Of a stretch of DNA of 64,000 nt, positions 1-12,931 are shown one piece after another. Every line of letters begins with the position of its first letter. Position 1 is the first letter of the stretch. The stretch is taken from assembly GCF_040802235.1 (NCBI RefSeq), contig NC_133158.1:42722001-42786000 (forward strand), given 5' to 3'. Both the position numbers and the translations under genes were made by a program. The stretch comes from Manis javanica. Lineage: Eukaryota > Chordata > Mammalia > Pholidota > Manidae. Below the pieces are notes generated by a model. It saw only the letters and a list, made by a program, of their open reading frames with translations. It made no database searches and was not told the DNA's origin.

Positions 1-800
1 TTTTCTTAGTACAAAAATAATTAGTTGTCATGTGTAACAGGTTTCTTCATAAATTGCACTAACTGATACTGGAATATTACAAGTTAGTATCAGCTTCTGG
101 TATCTCACTGATGCTTTTTGCAGTAATTGTGAAAAGCATTATTGATTTAAATAATGCTGACAACTTCCTTTAACACTGGCTTTTTTATTTTAAAAATAGG
201 GTTTTCTCTTGTGGCTTTAGCACTTTAAGAAGTTTGATGTTTGCCTAATTTGTAATATGCTTGTTAAGTGTTTTTTGGCATTTTATCCAGCACACAGCAC
301 TTCCACATGGCTGGGGAGAAAACCGAATGGTCAGGGTTTAGATTCTGGAGGAGAAAAAATGAGTTAATGCCGGGTCTTAAAAATCCTCCCTTCAGTCGTG
401 CAGGAACCAAAGTATTCTGCAAATCTTCACAGTAATTGAGTTCCGTGCTCTTCAGTCATTTACTAGTGCTGTCCAGATTTTCCACAGTTATCCTTGGTTA
501 ATACTAATTTTCAAAAGGTGACATTAATGCAACACTTTTCAAAATTTTCATTGAATACTTACTGTTAAAAGAAAAACAAACGTGGTTTTATAACTATTTT
601 GTTGTCATATGCCTTAGAGTAAATCATTGTTCAATTTTATTTAGGAGTAAGCTTGTGGGGGCTGAAATTTCATGTAAAATAGAATTTCTATATAATGTTA
701 ATCCATTGCTTATTTGTATGCAGGCATTATCTGTTCATTTGGCTTAAATCTTGACTAAGAATGATTGGAGTCAATAAATTTGTACTGTATTTTGTTTTGA
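1..800 (+). other. ZBTB21: Probable 3' UTR end of upstream gene (ZBTB21 by synteny)
   Basis: This AT-rich stretch has no open reading frame of note and ends in a canonical AATAAA at 773-778 followed by a GT/T-rich segment, the layout of a mammalian 3' UTR end. In human chr21q22.3 the gene immediately upstream of C2CD2, transcribed in the same direction, is ZBTB21, a BTB zinc-finger transcription repressor. No coding sequence of that gene is visible here, so the name rests on gene order alone and not on sequence similarity I could test. Confidence 0.45.
773..778 (+). terminator. Polyadenylation signal AATAAA
   Basis: Canonical AATAAA followed within about 30 bases by a T/GT-rich downstream element (781-805). 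It is the likely 3' end of the upstream + strand transcript. Confidence 0.5.
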
Positions 801-976
801 GTCACAGTCTCATTGGTATGTCTGGACTTTTGTGATAATGCTCTGTAGCACTTCAGCTTGTGAAGGCAGAGACCAAGCCCTCCCTCCGGGTTGATACAAA
901 CGACCACTTAGGAGTTGTGAGAGAACTAATCTTCTCTAGCAGCTGCAAGTTACCTGGACGCCGCAAATACATGATA

Positions 977-982
977 AATAAA
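977..982 (+). terminator. Second, possibly distal polyadenylation signal
   Basis: A second AATAAA lies about 200 bases downstream of the first. The downstream GT-rich element is weaker, so this may be an alternative distal site or chance. Confidence 0.25.
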
Positions 983-990
983 ACAACATA

Positions 991-2640
991 AGCAGTGGTC
1001 TTTGCCTACCCACCATTTTGTTTACTGTTCAGATTAGTAGTTTTTTAAATGATGTTGGGGGTAAATGCATAAAAAAGTTTCTAAGCACCTTGCACTGTCA
1101 TTTTGGCACAGTAATTGGTCAGCTAGTTTTACTTCATAATGTTAACAGGCTTCCAGGTTGTAGCAGCTCATTTTCAGGTGGCCCTTCAGTAATACCTGGC
1201 TTTCCCAGTTAAGAGCTGAGCTGTAGGTGTTTTAGATTAACACCACCAAGTCGACTGTGGACCCAGAGAAGGAAAGGAGAGACGGACTGGGCCAGTGCGT
1301 GCTGCTTCACCCCACCTGGGAACTGCACGTAGTGCTTCCAGGGGGTTTGTTTCCCTTGCCTGAGCCTAAATTTGTCTCTCTTGGGAGCCCCTGGCTAGCA
1401 GTTTCTTGAACACACTGCACCAGGAATAAACCATGTAATTTTTTTTCTAACCTGTTTGAGCCTTGTATCCAATTTGCCACCAAGTATTGTTTTAAAAACT
1501 GATTTGCCCTTCTCAGTAACAACAGGATTCTCATCTGTAACTTCCTATTTATTATTACACATTACAATGCAGTCAGTCCTCTTGCTTCCTCCTTGGCCTC
1601 AGGGCCACACTCAAGACCTGTGGCGGGCCAGACTGTCTCCACTGTGTAAGATGCTTCCCCAGCCAGGGGCTAAGTCTTGGCTCTGTTGAGAAAGAACTCT
1701 GCGGACTAGAAGTTGAAGAGCAGGGGTTACACAGAGCTATGCCTGGGGCAGAAGATTCCCTGTTGTGATACAAACACTTCAAAGCCTGGTGCCAGCCCTG
1801 TGGTAGCATAAATTTGGATATCTTACGATGGGCCCTCGCCGGCCCCTGTTCCCCACAGTACTGTCCCTTGGTCAATTCGTTGACCTCACAGTAACGCAAA
1901 CCTCATTTTGCCCAGCTGAATGTCTCAGATCCCATGTAATTGGCATGATTTCTGGCCCCTGTGCACCCGCTCCTCACCCCAGCCAGAGTAGCCATCCCTC
2001 CTCGAGTGTTCCCACCAGATCCTGGCGGGGTTTCCCTTGTGTGGTCTATACAACAAGAATGGGTGGAGGCTGGCAGAGCAGGGAAGCTATTCCTGTTTGT
2101 TTCCAGGGCTGGGCAAAGGGAAACGGCCTAGTAGGTACCTGATAGACGCAGCAAAGAAATTTTTTTCAAGGCCATTTATTTTCAGCTAATATTAGAAGGA
2201 AACTTCCTGAACACCTCAGCATCTATCCCCCAGAAGTTGATTCAGCCAGTTAGAGACTCGGAGTGTATTTTAATTTGTGTGTGGTTCTCAGGAAGCTCAA
2301 GGAGGAATGGAAATATCCAAATGCCTGGTGTCAGACTGCCAAGTCCCTTGGCCTTGACAAATGCACTCGCTCTGGCATAGCCATCCTGGGCCTGCAGTGC
2401 GCTGAGTGTCTCACTTCTAAAGTGCCCAGTAGGTCACGCCCATGTGGAGAGGTGTCTGGATAAACTCACCAGTAAACCTAAGAGGAGCACTGGTGAATTC
2501 GTGGCCAGTACTATGTTGTAGTGGTGAATACACTGAGTGCCGGCTGCAGCGGGAAGCAGGCACAGGTATGTGCTAATGTAAAATAGGAGCAGGCTGTCCC
2601 CTCACCTCTTCCCCATTCCCAGATACTGCAGCACTCAGCC
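991..2640. other. Intergenic, nothing recognised
   Basis: No exon, RNA gene or repeat family could be supported here. Short open frames exist on both strands but lack coding character or homology I recognise. Confidence 0.5.
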
Positions 2641-2649
2641 CCCTCCATG

Positions 2650-3900
2650 TGGAATATTCCTCAAGTCTCCCTTTGATTTTAATACTCCTGATAATTTTGA
2701 AGATTATGGACATCTTATAGAGTGTCCCTTAACTGGAGTTTGCCCAGTGTTTACTCCTGATCAGATCCAAATTACATATTTTTGTACACAAGTATCACAG
2801 AGGCTGTGTTCTTCTCATTTCATTCTATGGGTGGCATGGGACACCTGTTGGTCCTGTTCCCGATGGAATTCATTTTAATCATTGGATCATTTCTGCCATG
2901 TTTCATCATTCTGCTTTTCCCCACTTTGTAGTTAGTATTTTGTGGGGAGATATTTTGAGCCTATGTAAAAACCCATTCCCCATCTCAATTTTACCCACTA
3001 ATTTTTAGCATCTGTTGCTGTTTGCGTCCTGAACTTATTTTTATAGTCATTGCAAAATGGACATTTTCCCATACCTTAATCCCATTTTCATTTATTTGTG
3101 GGCGAGACTGCAGGAAAAATGTACTGTTGTTCTCACTTACTCACTTACATGTGTGTGTGTTGTGGTCTCCCAAAGATTGGTCCAATGGATTATAATCAGT
3201 TGCTATCATGTTTTAAGTTTTGATGCTGAAATTATCCTAGATTTAGCCAGTGGGAGCTTCAAACTGGCTTCTCTGACCTTTGACATGTCCCCTTTATTCT
3301 TCTGACTATTTTCTTACTGTCTCACACAGAATTTCCCAACTCACCATGTTCTTTCCGGGACGGAGCCCTGAAATCAACCCTCTCTCTTAAGGAATCTGAT
3401 TCCTTTTAGTGGAGAATATTGTGTGGACAACCAAGATCTGGGCATGAAGTGGGCTCACTTATACTAGGGTGTGGATACTCCCAGGCCCTCAGTGCACAGA
3501 CTTAAAGGGAAAGAAATACACACATGCACATCTGGATTTATTTCTGAATCTTCTAGATCTATCTATACATGTGGAAATCTGTGAGTCCACACCGAGAGCT
3601 TCAGTTCCAATCCAACACCCTGTGGTTCATTTCATGGCTCCCCCTTCCCATGTTCATGCTTTCCCTCTGACAGTGAGGGACCAGGCTCCCAGGATGCCAT
3701 TGACCCTGTGTAACCAATCTCCAACCCCTCAGGCTGACTGCCCACTTCATGTGGATCTACCTAATGGCTTTTCAACAAAGGAAGAAAGGAAAGCAGATAG
3801 GAGGTGGGGCAGGAGGGAGGGAGGGAAGGAGGGAGGCAGGAGACTGTCTCTTTTCCTCTCAGTTCTCTCAGTTTTTTGCTTCATGTGGTTTGACACTCTG
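2650..3900 (-). mobile_element. Old L1M LINE, 3' UTR-like segment
   Basis: T-rich top strand matching, from memory of the family, the reverse complement of the 3' untranslated region of old L1M elements (landmarks around 2690-2780, 2830-2900, 3440-3500 and 3590-3640). It is heavily mutated and non-coding. A purine-rich GGGA tract interrupts it near 3800-3840. Confidence 0.6.
3798..3842 (+). repeat. GGGA/GGAA purine-rich low-complexity tract
   Basis: Run of GGGA and GGAA units on the top strand with few pyrimidines. It is simple-sequence DNA, probably grown inside the L1 remnant. Confidence 0.7.
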
Positions 3901-3919
3901 ATATTAGATGCATAAATAT

Positions 3920-5480
3920 ACAGGATTGATTAATTGACCCCTTTATCATTTTTAAAATGACATTTATCTACTGTGAAACCTACATTGTGTTAATATAACT
4001 ACTCAAGCTTTCTTTTGACTAGTTTTAGCATGGTATTGTTTTTAAATCCTTTACTTATAACCTACTTGTGCCATTATATTTAAAGTGTCCCACAATACAT
4101 TGTTGTTATTTTTACTTCAAATAGTCAACTAAAACTTTAAAGACATTTAATTAATAGGAAACAAAGTCTTTATATTTTCCCATTTAAGTTTTCATTTCTG
4201 GTGCTCTTCATTTCACCTAGAGATACAAAATTCCATATGGTATCATTATCCTTCTGCCTGAAGGACATTAACATTAATATTTCTTATACTATAACTCTAC
4301 TAGTGCTATTCTTTCAGCATGTGTATATGTCTAAAAAAGTGTTTTGCCAATTTTGAAAAATAGTTTTGCTGGGTATCAAATTCTGGCTAGCTTTTTTCTT
4401 GCAGTACTTCGAAATGTTGCTTCATTGTTTCCAGCTCAAACTGTTTGCAAGAGAAATCTGCTGTCCTTATCTTTGTTCCTCTATATGTAATGTATCATTT
4501 TCATTCTGTCTGCTTTAAAATTTTTCTCTTTTACCACTTTTATGCCATCTGATTATGATGTACCATGGTGTAGTTTTTATGGTGTGTGTGTGTGCATGTG
4601 TGCACACATGCATGTCTGTGCACACATGCATGCCCATGCACACCTGGATTCATTTAATTTCTTGGATGTTTCATTTTTTTATCAGATTTGAAAATTTTTC
4701 AGTCATTATTTCTTTAAATTTTTTTCTTTCCTGCCCTCTCTTTCAAGGACTTCAATCACACATTTATTAGGACATTTGAAATTGTCTTAGAGATCACTAT
4801 TGCTCCATTAAAATTTTCCCTTTTTTTCTCTCTGGGTTTCATTGTGGGTAGTTTCTATTGCTATGCTTCTAATTCACTAATTTTTTCTTTTCTGTAAAGT
4901 CTGATCTGCCATTAACCAGCTGGTGTAGTTTTCATCTCTAGAAGTTTAGTTTGGATCTTATTTATAATATCTTCTATGTCTATACTTAACATGTTTGATC
5001 TTGCCTCTAGCTTCTTGAACATATGGAATATAGTTATAACAACTTTTTTAAATGTCTTTGTATATTAATTCTATCGGCTGTTCTATTTCTGGGTTGCCTT
5101 CAATGATTCCTTTTCCTCCTCATTCCCAGTAACATTTTTCTCCCTCCTGGCACATCTGGTAATTTTTGGTTGGATGACAGACAGTGAATCTTATCTTGTT
5201 GGGTACTGGGTGTTTTTGTATTTCTATAATTGTTCTGGAGCTTTGTTTGAGGGGCACAATTAACTTACTTGGAAACAATTCTGTTCTTTCAGATTTTGCT
5301 TTTAAACTGTGTTAAGTGAAATCAGATCAGTAGGGCTAGTAATTCTGCTCCACCACTGAGGCAAGCACACTCTTACCCAATGTCCCACGACTTATTTCAA
5401 GCACTGCGAGCTCTAGGCATTGTTCCCTCTAATCCTTTCAGGTGTCCTTCTCCTGGCCTCAGGACGTCTCCTCACATATG
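3920..5480 (-). mobile_element. Old L1M LINE fragment, ORF1/5' region, inverted
   Basis: The reverse complement reads like the ORF1 region of old L1M elements. The stretch 4,390-5,290 corresponds to the coiled-coil ORF1 segment, and 3,920-4,200 to an adjoining L1 segment. It is full of substitutions and frameshifts, so it is a fossil with no coding capacity. Its orientation matches the L1M 3' UTR at 2650-3900, so the two may be parts of one insertion lacking ORF2. Confidence 0.7.
4577..4645. repeat. (TG)n / GCAC-ATGC alternating repeat
   Basis: A short (TG)n run followed by units alternating GCACAC and ATGCATG, a purine-pyrimidine alternating microsatellite within the L1 remnant. Confidence 0.7.
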
Positions 5481-8415
5481 TGTGTGGGTCGGTACTCAGC
5501 TGAAGAGCCCAGGGGCCTCTCTCGCTGCAAACTTGCCCTCAGGGCCTTGGCCGCCTTGTCTTCCCTGGCCTCCCAGCTCCAGCTGCTCAAGCAGGCTGTC
5601 CACTGGCCACCTCACTGCTTTCTCCTTTCTTGGTGGCCAGTGTTCTTTGGTGTCTGATGTTCAATATTTTGAAAATCATTTTTTTATATATTTTGTCTGG
5701 AATATAGTTGTTTCATGCAGTATAGTAAATCCAGCCTCTATTATTTCATGTTGGTCAGAAATGGAACTGAAACTTGTTATTTAGTTGTCAATTGGCTAGC
5801 TAACATGACCTATAGCAAGTAGTACTGGATGTACATGGATGCTACACCAAAAACTTCCCCATGGAAAATTTTTCCAAATTCCAATCATGAAAGAACCGAA
5901 TGGAGAGTTTCTCAAACTTGACCAAAATATCACATACACATCACTCTAAATACAAACTAAATTTATCCCCTCCTCAACTCACCCTCAGTCAGGTCTCAGA
6001 GAGCCTATGTTCACCTCAATACCAACCATCATGAAAGAAATATGGTGGGAGGCTGTCAGAATGGAAAGAGACAGACCCCTCTCTTGTCCTTGGGATATGC
6101 TTGGTCATGCTTCTATAAAATTCGCCATAGTAAGATATTCACAACTTGGATGTGGCCTGTACAAGTAAGACACCCTGGAGCCCAAGCTTCATTCACTCCC
6201 CCATAAATCTACCTCTGCCTTTTTAATTCATGTATAGTGAAAAACCTCAGTCACCACCCACTCTGTGAAATTTGTAATCAGATAATGGGTCACAATCTGC
6301 CCATTAGATGACCCTTTACTTTGTCCCAGTCTTCAGATGACCTGGGTGGCAAAGATGGGCTCTGAAGGAAGAGGCTGGAGTGACTTCTGACTTTCTGGCC
6401 AAAGAAGGAGCTGTCCCTTTGATTCTTAATGTTGGTGGCAAAAATGATTAAAATGGCAGACACACTAGACCCATTTTTCTCTCTCATGTGGTAGACATTG
6501 GGAAATTGGGATGAAGCCTTAATTTGTACCACTAGAAACAGAAATTTGGTGCTCAAGGAAGCAGAGATTTCATTCTAATGGCGTCAGTGATGAAAAGGAG
6601 GTTTTTACAGGCATTAGAGTTGGGTCTCCAAGTTGAATTCACAGAGCTTATCAAGAACCAGTTTCTGTTCACAAAATCAAAGACCAAAGATAGATTATTG
6701 AATAATGAGTAATGTTTGATATTGTTTCTTCAGATGTTGCAGTAAAGGAGAAAACATAAAGTACAAAATATTCTTAACCCTTTCACTTAAATAAAATAAT
6801 TTACATCAAGTGCTATTGGGTCTTAAAGGACTGGGCTCTGCTTCTAGGCTCCTGCACACACATGTAACTTTAGAAACATTCAGGGAATTTTCCTAATTTT
6901 CAGTTTGATTAGTTGGAAATACCTGCAGCCTACCATTAATGAAAGTCTTAAAAGAACTCAGGAGTTGAAGCTTTTTCCCTGGAAACTTACTTTGATTTGT
7001 CCAAAGAGTTACAGTTAAGAGTTACCAGAGCTTCAGAACAGTCTTATAATTGATAGAATTTAGAGATTCTCTTCTTTGAAATAACCCGTATTGCCAATGC
7101 TAATCCTAGGACACAGTGCTAGGAACATATTATGTTCCCAATAAGTGTTCAGGTTTTTTGGTTTGTTGTTTTTGGTGATACAGTAAGTCAAAGCCATATT
7201 ATAATTTTTGAGGACCCTAGATACTTTGAGGGGAACTTTCTCCCATAAAAAAAAACATATATTCTATTTTACAACTGCATTGATAAAAAGAAAAATATAA
7301 CCCAGGCTAGATTAAAAGTTAAAAATCTTTTCTTGGGCCCTAAAAGCTCATTTTCTTCTTTCTGATTTTCAAAGAAATATAAATATTTGTGTGGTTCCCT
7401 GACAGTGCTAGGGGTCCTACACCCTGTGCATACTGGATAAGTCAGCCCTGATTAAAGGAACAGATGAAGCCCGCAGCCAGGCGAGCCTGCTGAGGCACTC
7501 AGACCCACAGACAGAGAAATGGAAACAGGCTTTCAGAGTTTATGTAGAAGTTATCCAGTGGATGATAACTTCCCAACATTTATGTCTCTTTTTTAGCCTA
7601 ATAACTGAGATGAGGAATTCCTACTGGGATTTTTTTAAATTATTTAAAAAATAAATATGAAGTGTTTTTTATTTCTGTCACATATTTGGTGCTTGGAGAT
7701 TTCCTACAGAGGGGCATTTGGATTCTTGATAAAACATACTTTCTGATGAGTTACCAAACCCAGAAGGAGCAGAGGGATTTTCAAGTCCCCAGCCTTCCTC
7801 CTAAGAAGCAAACAAGCTCCTGAGCCAGGGGACAGCTGGGTTGCCTGAAGGAGGAGGCATCCGCCATCACTAGGAATACTGAGCCTGGGGCCAGTGACGA
7901 GGGAGGGGAGCAGGGCTCCGTGGGGATGGGGGCAGACATGGTGCACAGAAAAGTGTTGCCATAACAAGACTTAGAAAGTGTTCGATGTTGACCCTTAACT
8001 GGCGGGAGTCCTAGCAAATCACCAAGCCGAGGGCAGCCTTGAGAGGACCCAGCACATGGTTTGAAGTCCATGTCACCGTCAGCTTGTAACTGAATCCGAC
8101 CACAGCCCCCTGTGAAAGCATCTCAGACACAGGTGTTCATGATCATGGCAGATCAAGCCGAGAGCGCCCAGCCGACCCCTGAGGAGGCCCAGTGCATGGG
8201 AGGCGGCAGAGGCAGCCAGCCCCAGAGTCAGAGCGCCCAGAGCTGCAGGGGTGGCAGCCGGTGGATGTCAGGTGCACAAAGATGTTTCAACGGGAAACAA
8301 TAAAGATGACAAATGACTGGACATTATCAAGACTGAACAAGCAGATTTGAGAAAAAAACAAAACTTCCAGTGAAGAAAAATTAATGATTTGAAATTTTAA
8401 AAACACAATGAATAA
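5481..8415. other. Intergenic, no gene recognised
   Basis: Mixed-composition DNA with no exon-like open frame that I can support. Parts are AT-rich (6700-7400, 7620-7690). Some of it may be diverged repeat that I cannot name. Confidence 0.45.
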
Positions 8416-8770
8416 TGCTATAGCCTGAATATTTGCATCCTCCCCAAATTCTTATGCTGAGATGTAATCAGTCATATGTTAGGAGGCGGGGCCTTTGGGA
8501 GGTGATGAGTTCATGAAGGTGGAGCCCTCGTGGTGGGATTTAGTGTCCTTGTAAAAGAGACCCGCAGGTCTCCCTGCCCTCTCCTGCCATGTACCGACAG
8601 TGAGAAGATGCCGTCTGTGAACCAGGAACGGGGTCTCACCAGACACCACACCTGCTGGCCCCTTGATCTTGGGCTTCCAGCCTCAAGAGCCGGGAGAAAT
8701 CAATTTCCGTGGTTTATAAGCTCCCCCAGTCTGCGATGTCCTGTTAGAGCACCCTGAATGGAGTAAGATA
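8416..8770 (+). mobile_element. ERVL-MaLR solo LTR (MLT1-like)
   Basis: A 355-bp LTR in sense orientation. It has the typical MLT1/MST order: TG start, GGAGGYGGGGCCTTTGGGAGG block at about 8480, a segment on translation-like spacing around 8600-8650, a degenerate polyadenylation region near 8700 and a terminal block ending GAGTAAGATA. No internal retroviral sequence follows, so it is a solo LTR. Confidence 0.8.
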
Positions 8771-10100
8771 AGTGGGTCATAGAAGAGATTTCATGACTGC
8801 AGAGAACCAAGGAATGAGCAGGTACATCAGAAAAAAATTAGAGAGTCCGTACAAAGGGACAAAGAGATTGAAAATATAAAGGAGAAGTTCAAAGTTACGG
8901 AATATTTTGCTCTGGCCAATGGACTCTCAGGGATTGGAATCCCCTTCCCACCCGAATGCCGATACATGACTCAGCCGTTCTCACCCTTTGGACCCCAGGC
9001 ATTGAAGTGACACCTCTTAAATAATGTTAATACTATTAAAACATTAGGTGTTTAATGTATTTAATATTAATATTAGTAATAATATTTAATGCTAGATGTG
9101 ACCATTTTAGATACTTTTTGTTTTATATTTAATATGAACTTAATATTTAACATGAATTTTAAAATTATCTTAGGTCATCACTTGGTCAAGAGCAGCTGTC
9201 AGCTGTGGTTATCTGAACTGAGAACGAGCTAAGCGGAGAAGCTGACCTTGAAAATACTATGGATGAGTTTGTTTCCATTAAAGCCTGGAAGGTAAAATTA
9301 TCATAAATTCTGTTTACGGTGTTAGTAAAATATTTAAACTTAAAATAATGTTATGACTTTAAGTACACCTACTTTTCTATCCTTCAATATTTTTCAATTA
9401 TTGTTCTAGAAAAAAATCCAAACATTTAAAAACATACCGAAGAACATGTATATAGGGGTGCACTTTTTTCATTTGTTCACAGCCCAATGTGGCTCAGCTC
9501 AGCACTGGTCTTTATTCAAAATGATATTTTGTTCAGCATAGTTGCTTTACAATAATTTTGATTTTTTTAATATTGCATTAAAATTGTATTTATCTTTATT
9601 ACCGAATGTTTGGCATCCCCTTAAATTTTGCACTGCAGGCAAACGCCTCTCTGGCCACACACCCATCCTGACCTAACCTCCGTTCTGTCTAGTGGCCAGA
9701 AACAAGGACACTGCGCAGGAAATCACACTGCAGCCTTTCCCAGGCAGACGCTTGAAGATTTCTTGGCCGAAGTTATAAGGTCACGTGACCGTTCGTCAGT
9801 GCCCTGGACCTGAAGAAAATAAGGCTGGACTTTTTTCAAATTCAGCACAGCATCTTCTGTTCTGGGAGAACACAGAAGCTTCTGGAAATGGCCATTCATC
9901 ATCCTTAGGCAGCTGGATACAAAGATAAAAAAGAAGGACAGCTGCCAGCTCTGAGGGTGAGCTGATGGGGACGGGGCTGCTTGTCATCGCACAGGTACAT
10001 CCTCCTTCATGCACTTTGTTTATACATATTACACCAGACGTTCAAAAAGCAAATATAAGCTATACAATGCGCAGGCCCAATCGCAGACCAACCAGTTCCT
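8771..10100. other. Intergenic AT-rich stretch
   Basis: Contains AT-rich DNA (9020-9170 repeats TTTAATAT-like units) and nothing I can call as a gene. It is probably diverged repeat and unique sequence. Confidence 0.45.
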
Positions 10101-10104
10101 TGGG

Positions 10105-10185
10105 CTGAGCCCCAGGTATGAGAGGTTTTTGTTAATCTTGGGATGACTAAGATTCTAATGCGCAGCCACGGCTGAGAACAGTGGA
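10105..10185 (+). mobile_element. hAT-Charlie-type MITE fragment
   Basis: Ends with the block resembling GATTCTAATGYGCAGCC and GAGAACAGTGG that closes many mammalian hAT-Charlie MITEs. Only the 3' portion is recognisable. Confidence 0.5.
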
Positions 10186-10189
10186 TTGA

Positions 10190-10402
10190 GAGCCGTGCCT
10201 CGCAAACTTTACTGTGAGTGCAGGTCACCAGGACCTCTCGTTATACCGCGGCTGCTGCTGTCCCGGGGCCTGATGTTCACTCGAGCCCAGGCCTCCCATG
10301 CAGCAAGGCTCTGCACTTCTCGCTGTTGGTTCCCAGGAGGGCCTGGGAACCTGCATTTTTGACAAGTGCCCGGAGATTCTCAGATGAATTTGAAAACCAC
10401 TG
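10190..10402 (+). mobile_element. hAT-Charlie MITE (MER58/MER20-like)
   Basis: Starts with a GCAAACTTTACTGTG-type block and ends GAAAACCACTG, the inverted-terminal style of old hAT-Charlie MITEs. Subfamily is uncertain. Confidence 0.6.
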
Positions 10403-11064
10403 AAGAGTCATAATTTCCCAAGAACCAAGTTCCCAATTGTTTTGTCAGTTGACAGGGAGTTCTGTCAAATTAAAATGAGAAACTTGGCTTATGGGATTTC
10501 AGAGGCTACTTTAAAAAATAATTTTAAAAAGATAGGAGAACTCAGCCAAGGACAGGGGGCACATTCCAAGCTGGGCAGCGCTGGGGGCAGGCAGGCTGTG
10601 TGGGCCCTGCCCAGGTCTGCTTGAGAGACACAGGGGTCAGTGGGCACCTGGGAGCAAGGACCCCAGAGACGCCACCTCGTCTCAAGGAAGCTCCAAGATG
10701 ACAGTGACCCGCCCAAGACTGGCCGGTCAGCTGGAGGCAGAACCAGGCCTCCCAGTGCCACTTCTGAGCGAGGCCAGAGGTTGGGGGCCATAGCTGCTGG
10801 CTCAGGTGGCACACCCTCTCCTCCACTCTGGGGCTTCCGTCTCTGTTCCCATCTGGCTCCTGCCTTCCTCCCTAAAGACAGCCGAAGGCCGACAAGGGAC
10901 ATTCACCGGTACTGGGTGGGGCGTGGCAGCTGCCCAGCAAGAGCACAGAGCCTGCGGACTCCGTCAGGTCAGTTCTTGGGGCCCAGGTGCGTCAACACGG
11001 CGGTGCCGCGGAGGATCCCTGTCCTCGGAGCTGGCGAGCGGGACTGGCGTCTCTCCAGGCCTGT

Positions 11065-11215
11065 GTCTCCTTCTCATGCTTTAATGTGCACTGAAAATCC
11101 CCAGGGGTCTTAGTGAAATGCAGGCTTGGGCTCCCCAGGTCTGGAACGGGGCCTGAGTTGGCATTTCTAACAAGCTCCCAGGTGATGCCAAAGCCACTGG
11201 TCCCACAGCCCACAC
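11065..11215 (+). mobile_element. hAT-Charlie MITE fragment
   Basis: Contains the diagnostic run ending in CATTTCTAACAAGCTCCCAG followed by GGTGATGCC at 11160-11190 that recurs in old mammalian hAT-Charlie MITEs. The outer termini are degraded. Confidence 0.6.
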
Positions 11216-12931
11216 GAGGCTGTAGGTGACATGCAGGCTTGAGGCCTCCTCCCTGTGCAGTCCTGAATGGCTCCCCATCCTCTTAGGATTACGGTGAATT
11301 CCTGACAAGGCCACGTTAGACCGGGGATTTCCCTTTTTTTTCCCTCCATTTCCCAGCTCATCTCAGGTCCAGGGAAATGCACCCCTCACCTAGTTGGATC
11401 CGGCCAGAGCACTGCTGGCCCCCATTTCCTGGCCTTTGAACCGTTGCCCACCTACCTAGACCTTCTATCCCTCTGACTCCTGCTTCCTCTAAAACGTTGT
11501 TTATTTCTACCTACACTCAAAACCCAGCTGAACCTCCCTGGCCATGCCCCCTGCAGGAGTCTGGCACTCTCCTCCATGCACCTGGTGGTTTGTGAAATAC
11601 TGTCAGACTTACCGCCTTGTTTGGTAACTAAGGGTCCAGAGTACTCCCGCTCATCCCTCTGTTGGGAGAAGCCCCTCAAGCAGGCCTTAGCTGGGTGTCC
11701 ACAGGACAGGGGCTGCTCCCTGCTGGGTTACTTCCGGAATCCAGGGGAATGGGGGGTGGGGAGAGGTGGCGGGGGGATGCTGCTGGACCAGGGAGAAGTG
11801 GACCCCACAGTGTGCGTGGCACATAGCAAGCCAGTCAGGCTGTGGGTGCGGAGCCCCCCTGCTGAAGGCCCTCCGAGGACAGGTGGGGGCCTCTGAGAAG
11901 CAGGACACCAAGAGGGGAGCAGTGGTCCCCTGGGTCTGGTCACCGCTGGTCAAGGCTTATCCAGAGTATGTTAATGTTCCGTCATTCCAGGGTTACGTGT
12001 GTCCCACGTGGAAGTGACAGAGAAAGCCAGGGTGAGGTCCCTGGTGCTGCTGAGGCAAGGTGCTTCCAGGCTCCACCTGGGCACAGCTGGGGCCACAGCA
12101 GGTCTGAGCAAGTAGGTCAGGAGAGTAGAGGTGGGACACATGGCACCTGACAGCAGGCAGAGGCTGCAGCTCCATGCAGGAGCGGCCCAGATGGGGGTTG
12201 CCTGGCAGCTGCCTGCTGATGGCTGCAGCCCGTCCTGATGGTTCAGTCATCGACCCTTGTGCCCCTCCAGCCAGTGGTGCTGACTGCGAGTGAGTGTGAA
12301 CAAAGAGCCGGGTTTGCTTTGAGGGTCCAGTTGTCATGTTGGTAGCCCAGGAAATAATCAATATGGAGCCCTTGGAATCTGCCCCCAGGTGAAGAAGTGT
12401 GCGGAGTGGACAGCTCCGGACCCCACAGCCATCGGTGAGGCAGCCTCGGGAACGCCGCCGAGGCCTCAGGCCATTCTTGGCTGGCCCACTGAGAGTCTAG
12501 AATCACTTGGCTCCTCTGTGCATCGGGCATCATGAAACACCCCGGGGTAGGCTGGCCTGGGGTGGCAGCACCAACAGCGTGAGAAATGCCAGCAGTGCGG
12601 TGGGAATCAAGGCTGGCTGCAAGAATCAAAGGGAGAGCAAGCGCTGACTTCTCTTTTAAAAAGCTGGACTTACAAATACGTGAAATGTAAAACAAATTAA
12701 ATGTTTGCATGCAGTTTCATTTTGGAGATCGTTGTCATAGGTTGTCATAGTCTGGTCCTCTGACCCCTGGCCAGTGTTTCATGTGTCTTCTTTCTCTCCC
12801 GGGGTGACTAAGGAATTTTAGGTCCTGTGTGATCCCAGAGAATCTAGGACAATGCCCATAAAGCTAGGAGGGTCCAGGGCACCTTCTTCACCAGCAGGTG
12901 TCTGCTCTTGCTTGAATTTTATTTTTCATAA
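11216..12931. other. Intergenic GC-moderate DNA, nothing recognised
   Basis: Moderately GC-rich DNA with numerous chance open frames in several phases and no splice-supported coding exon. A small 10-bp direct repeat occurs at about 12,733-12,752. Confidence 0.45.

Noticed and set aside
10442..10624. Short frame resembling an RNA-binding fold at its start
   Set aside because: The resemblance covers only a few residues, and there is no splice context or continuation.
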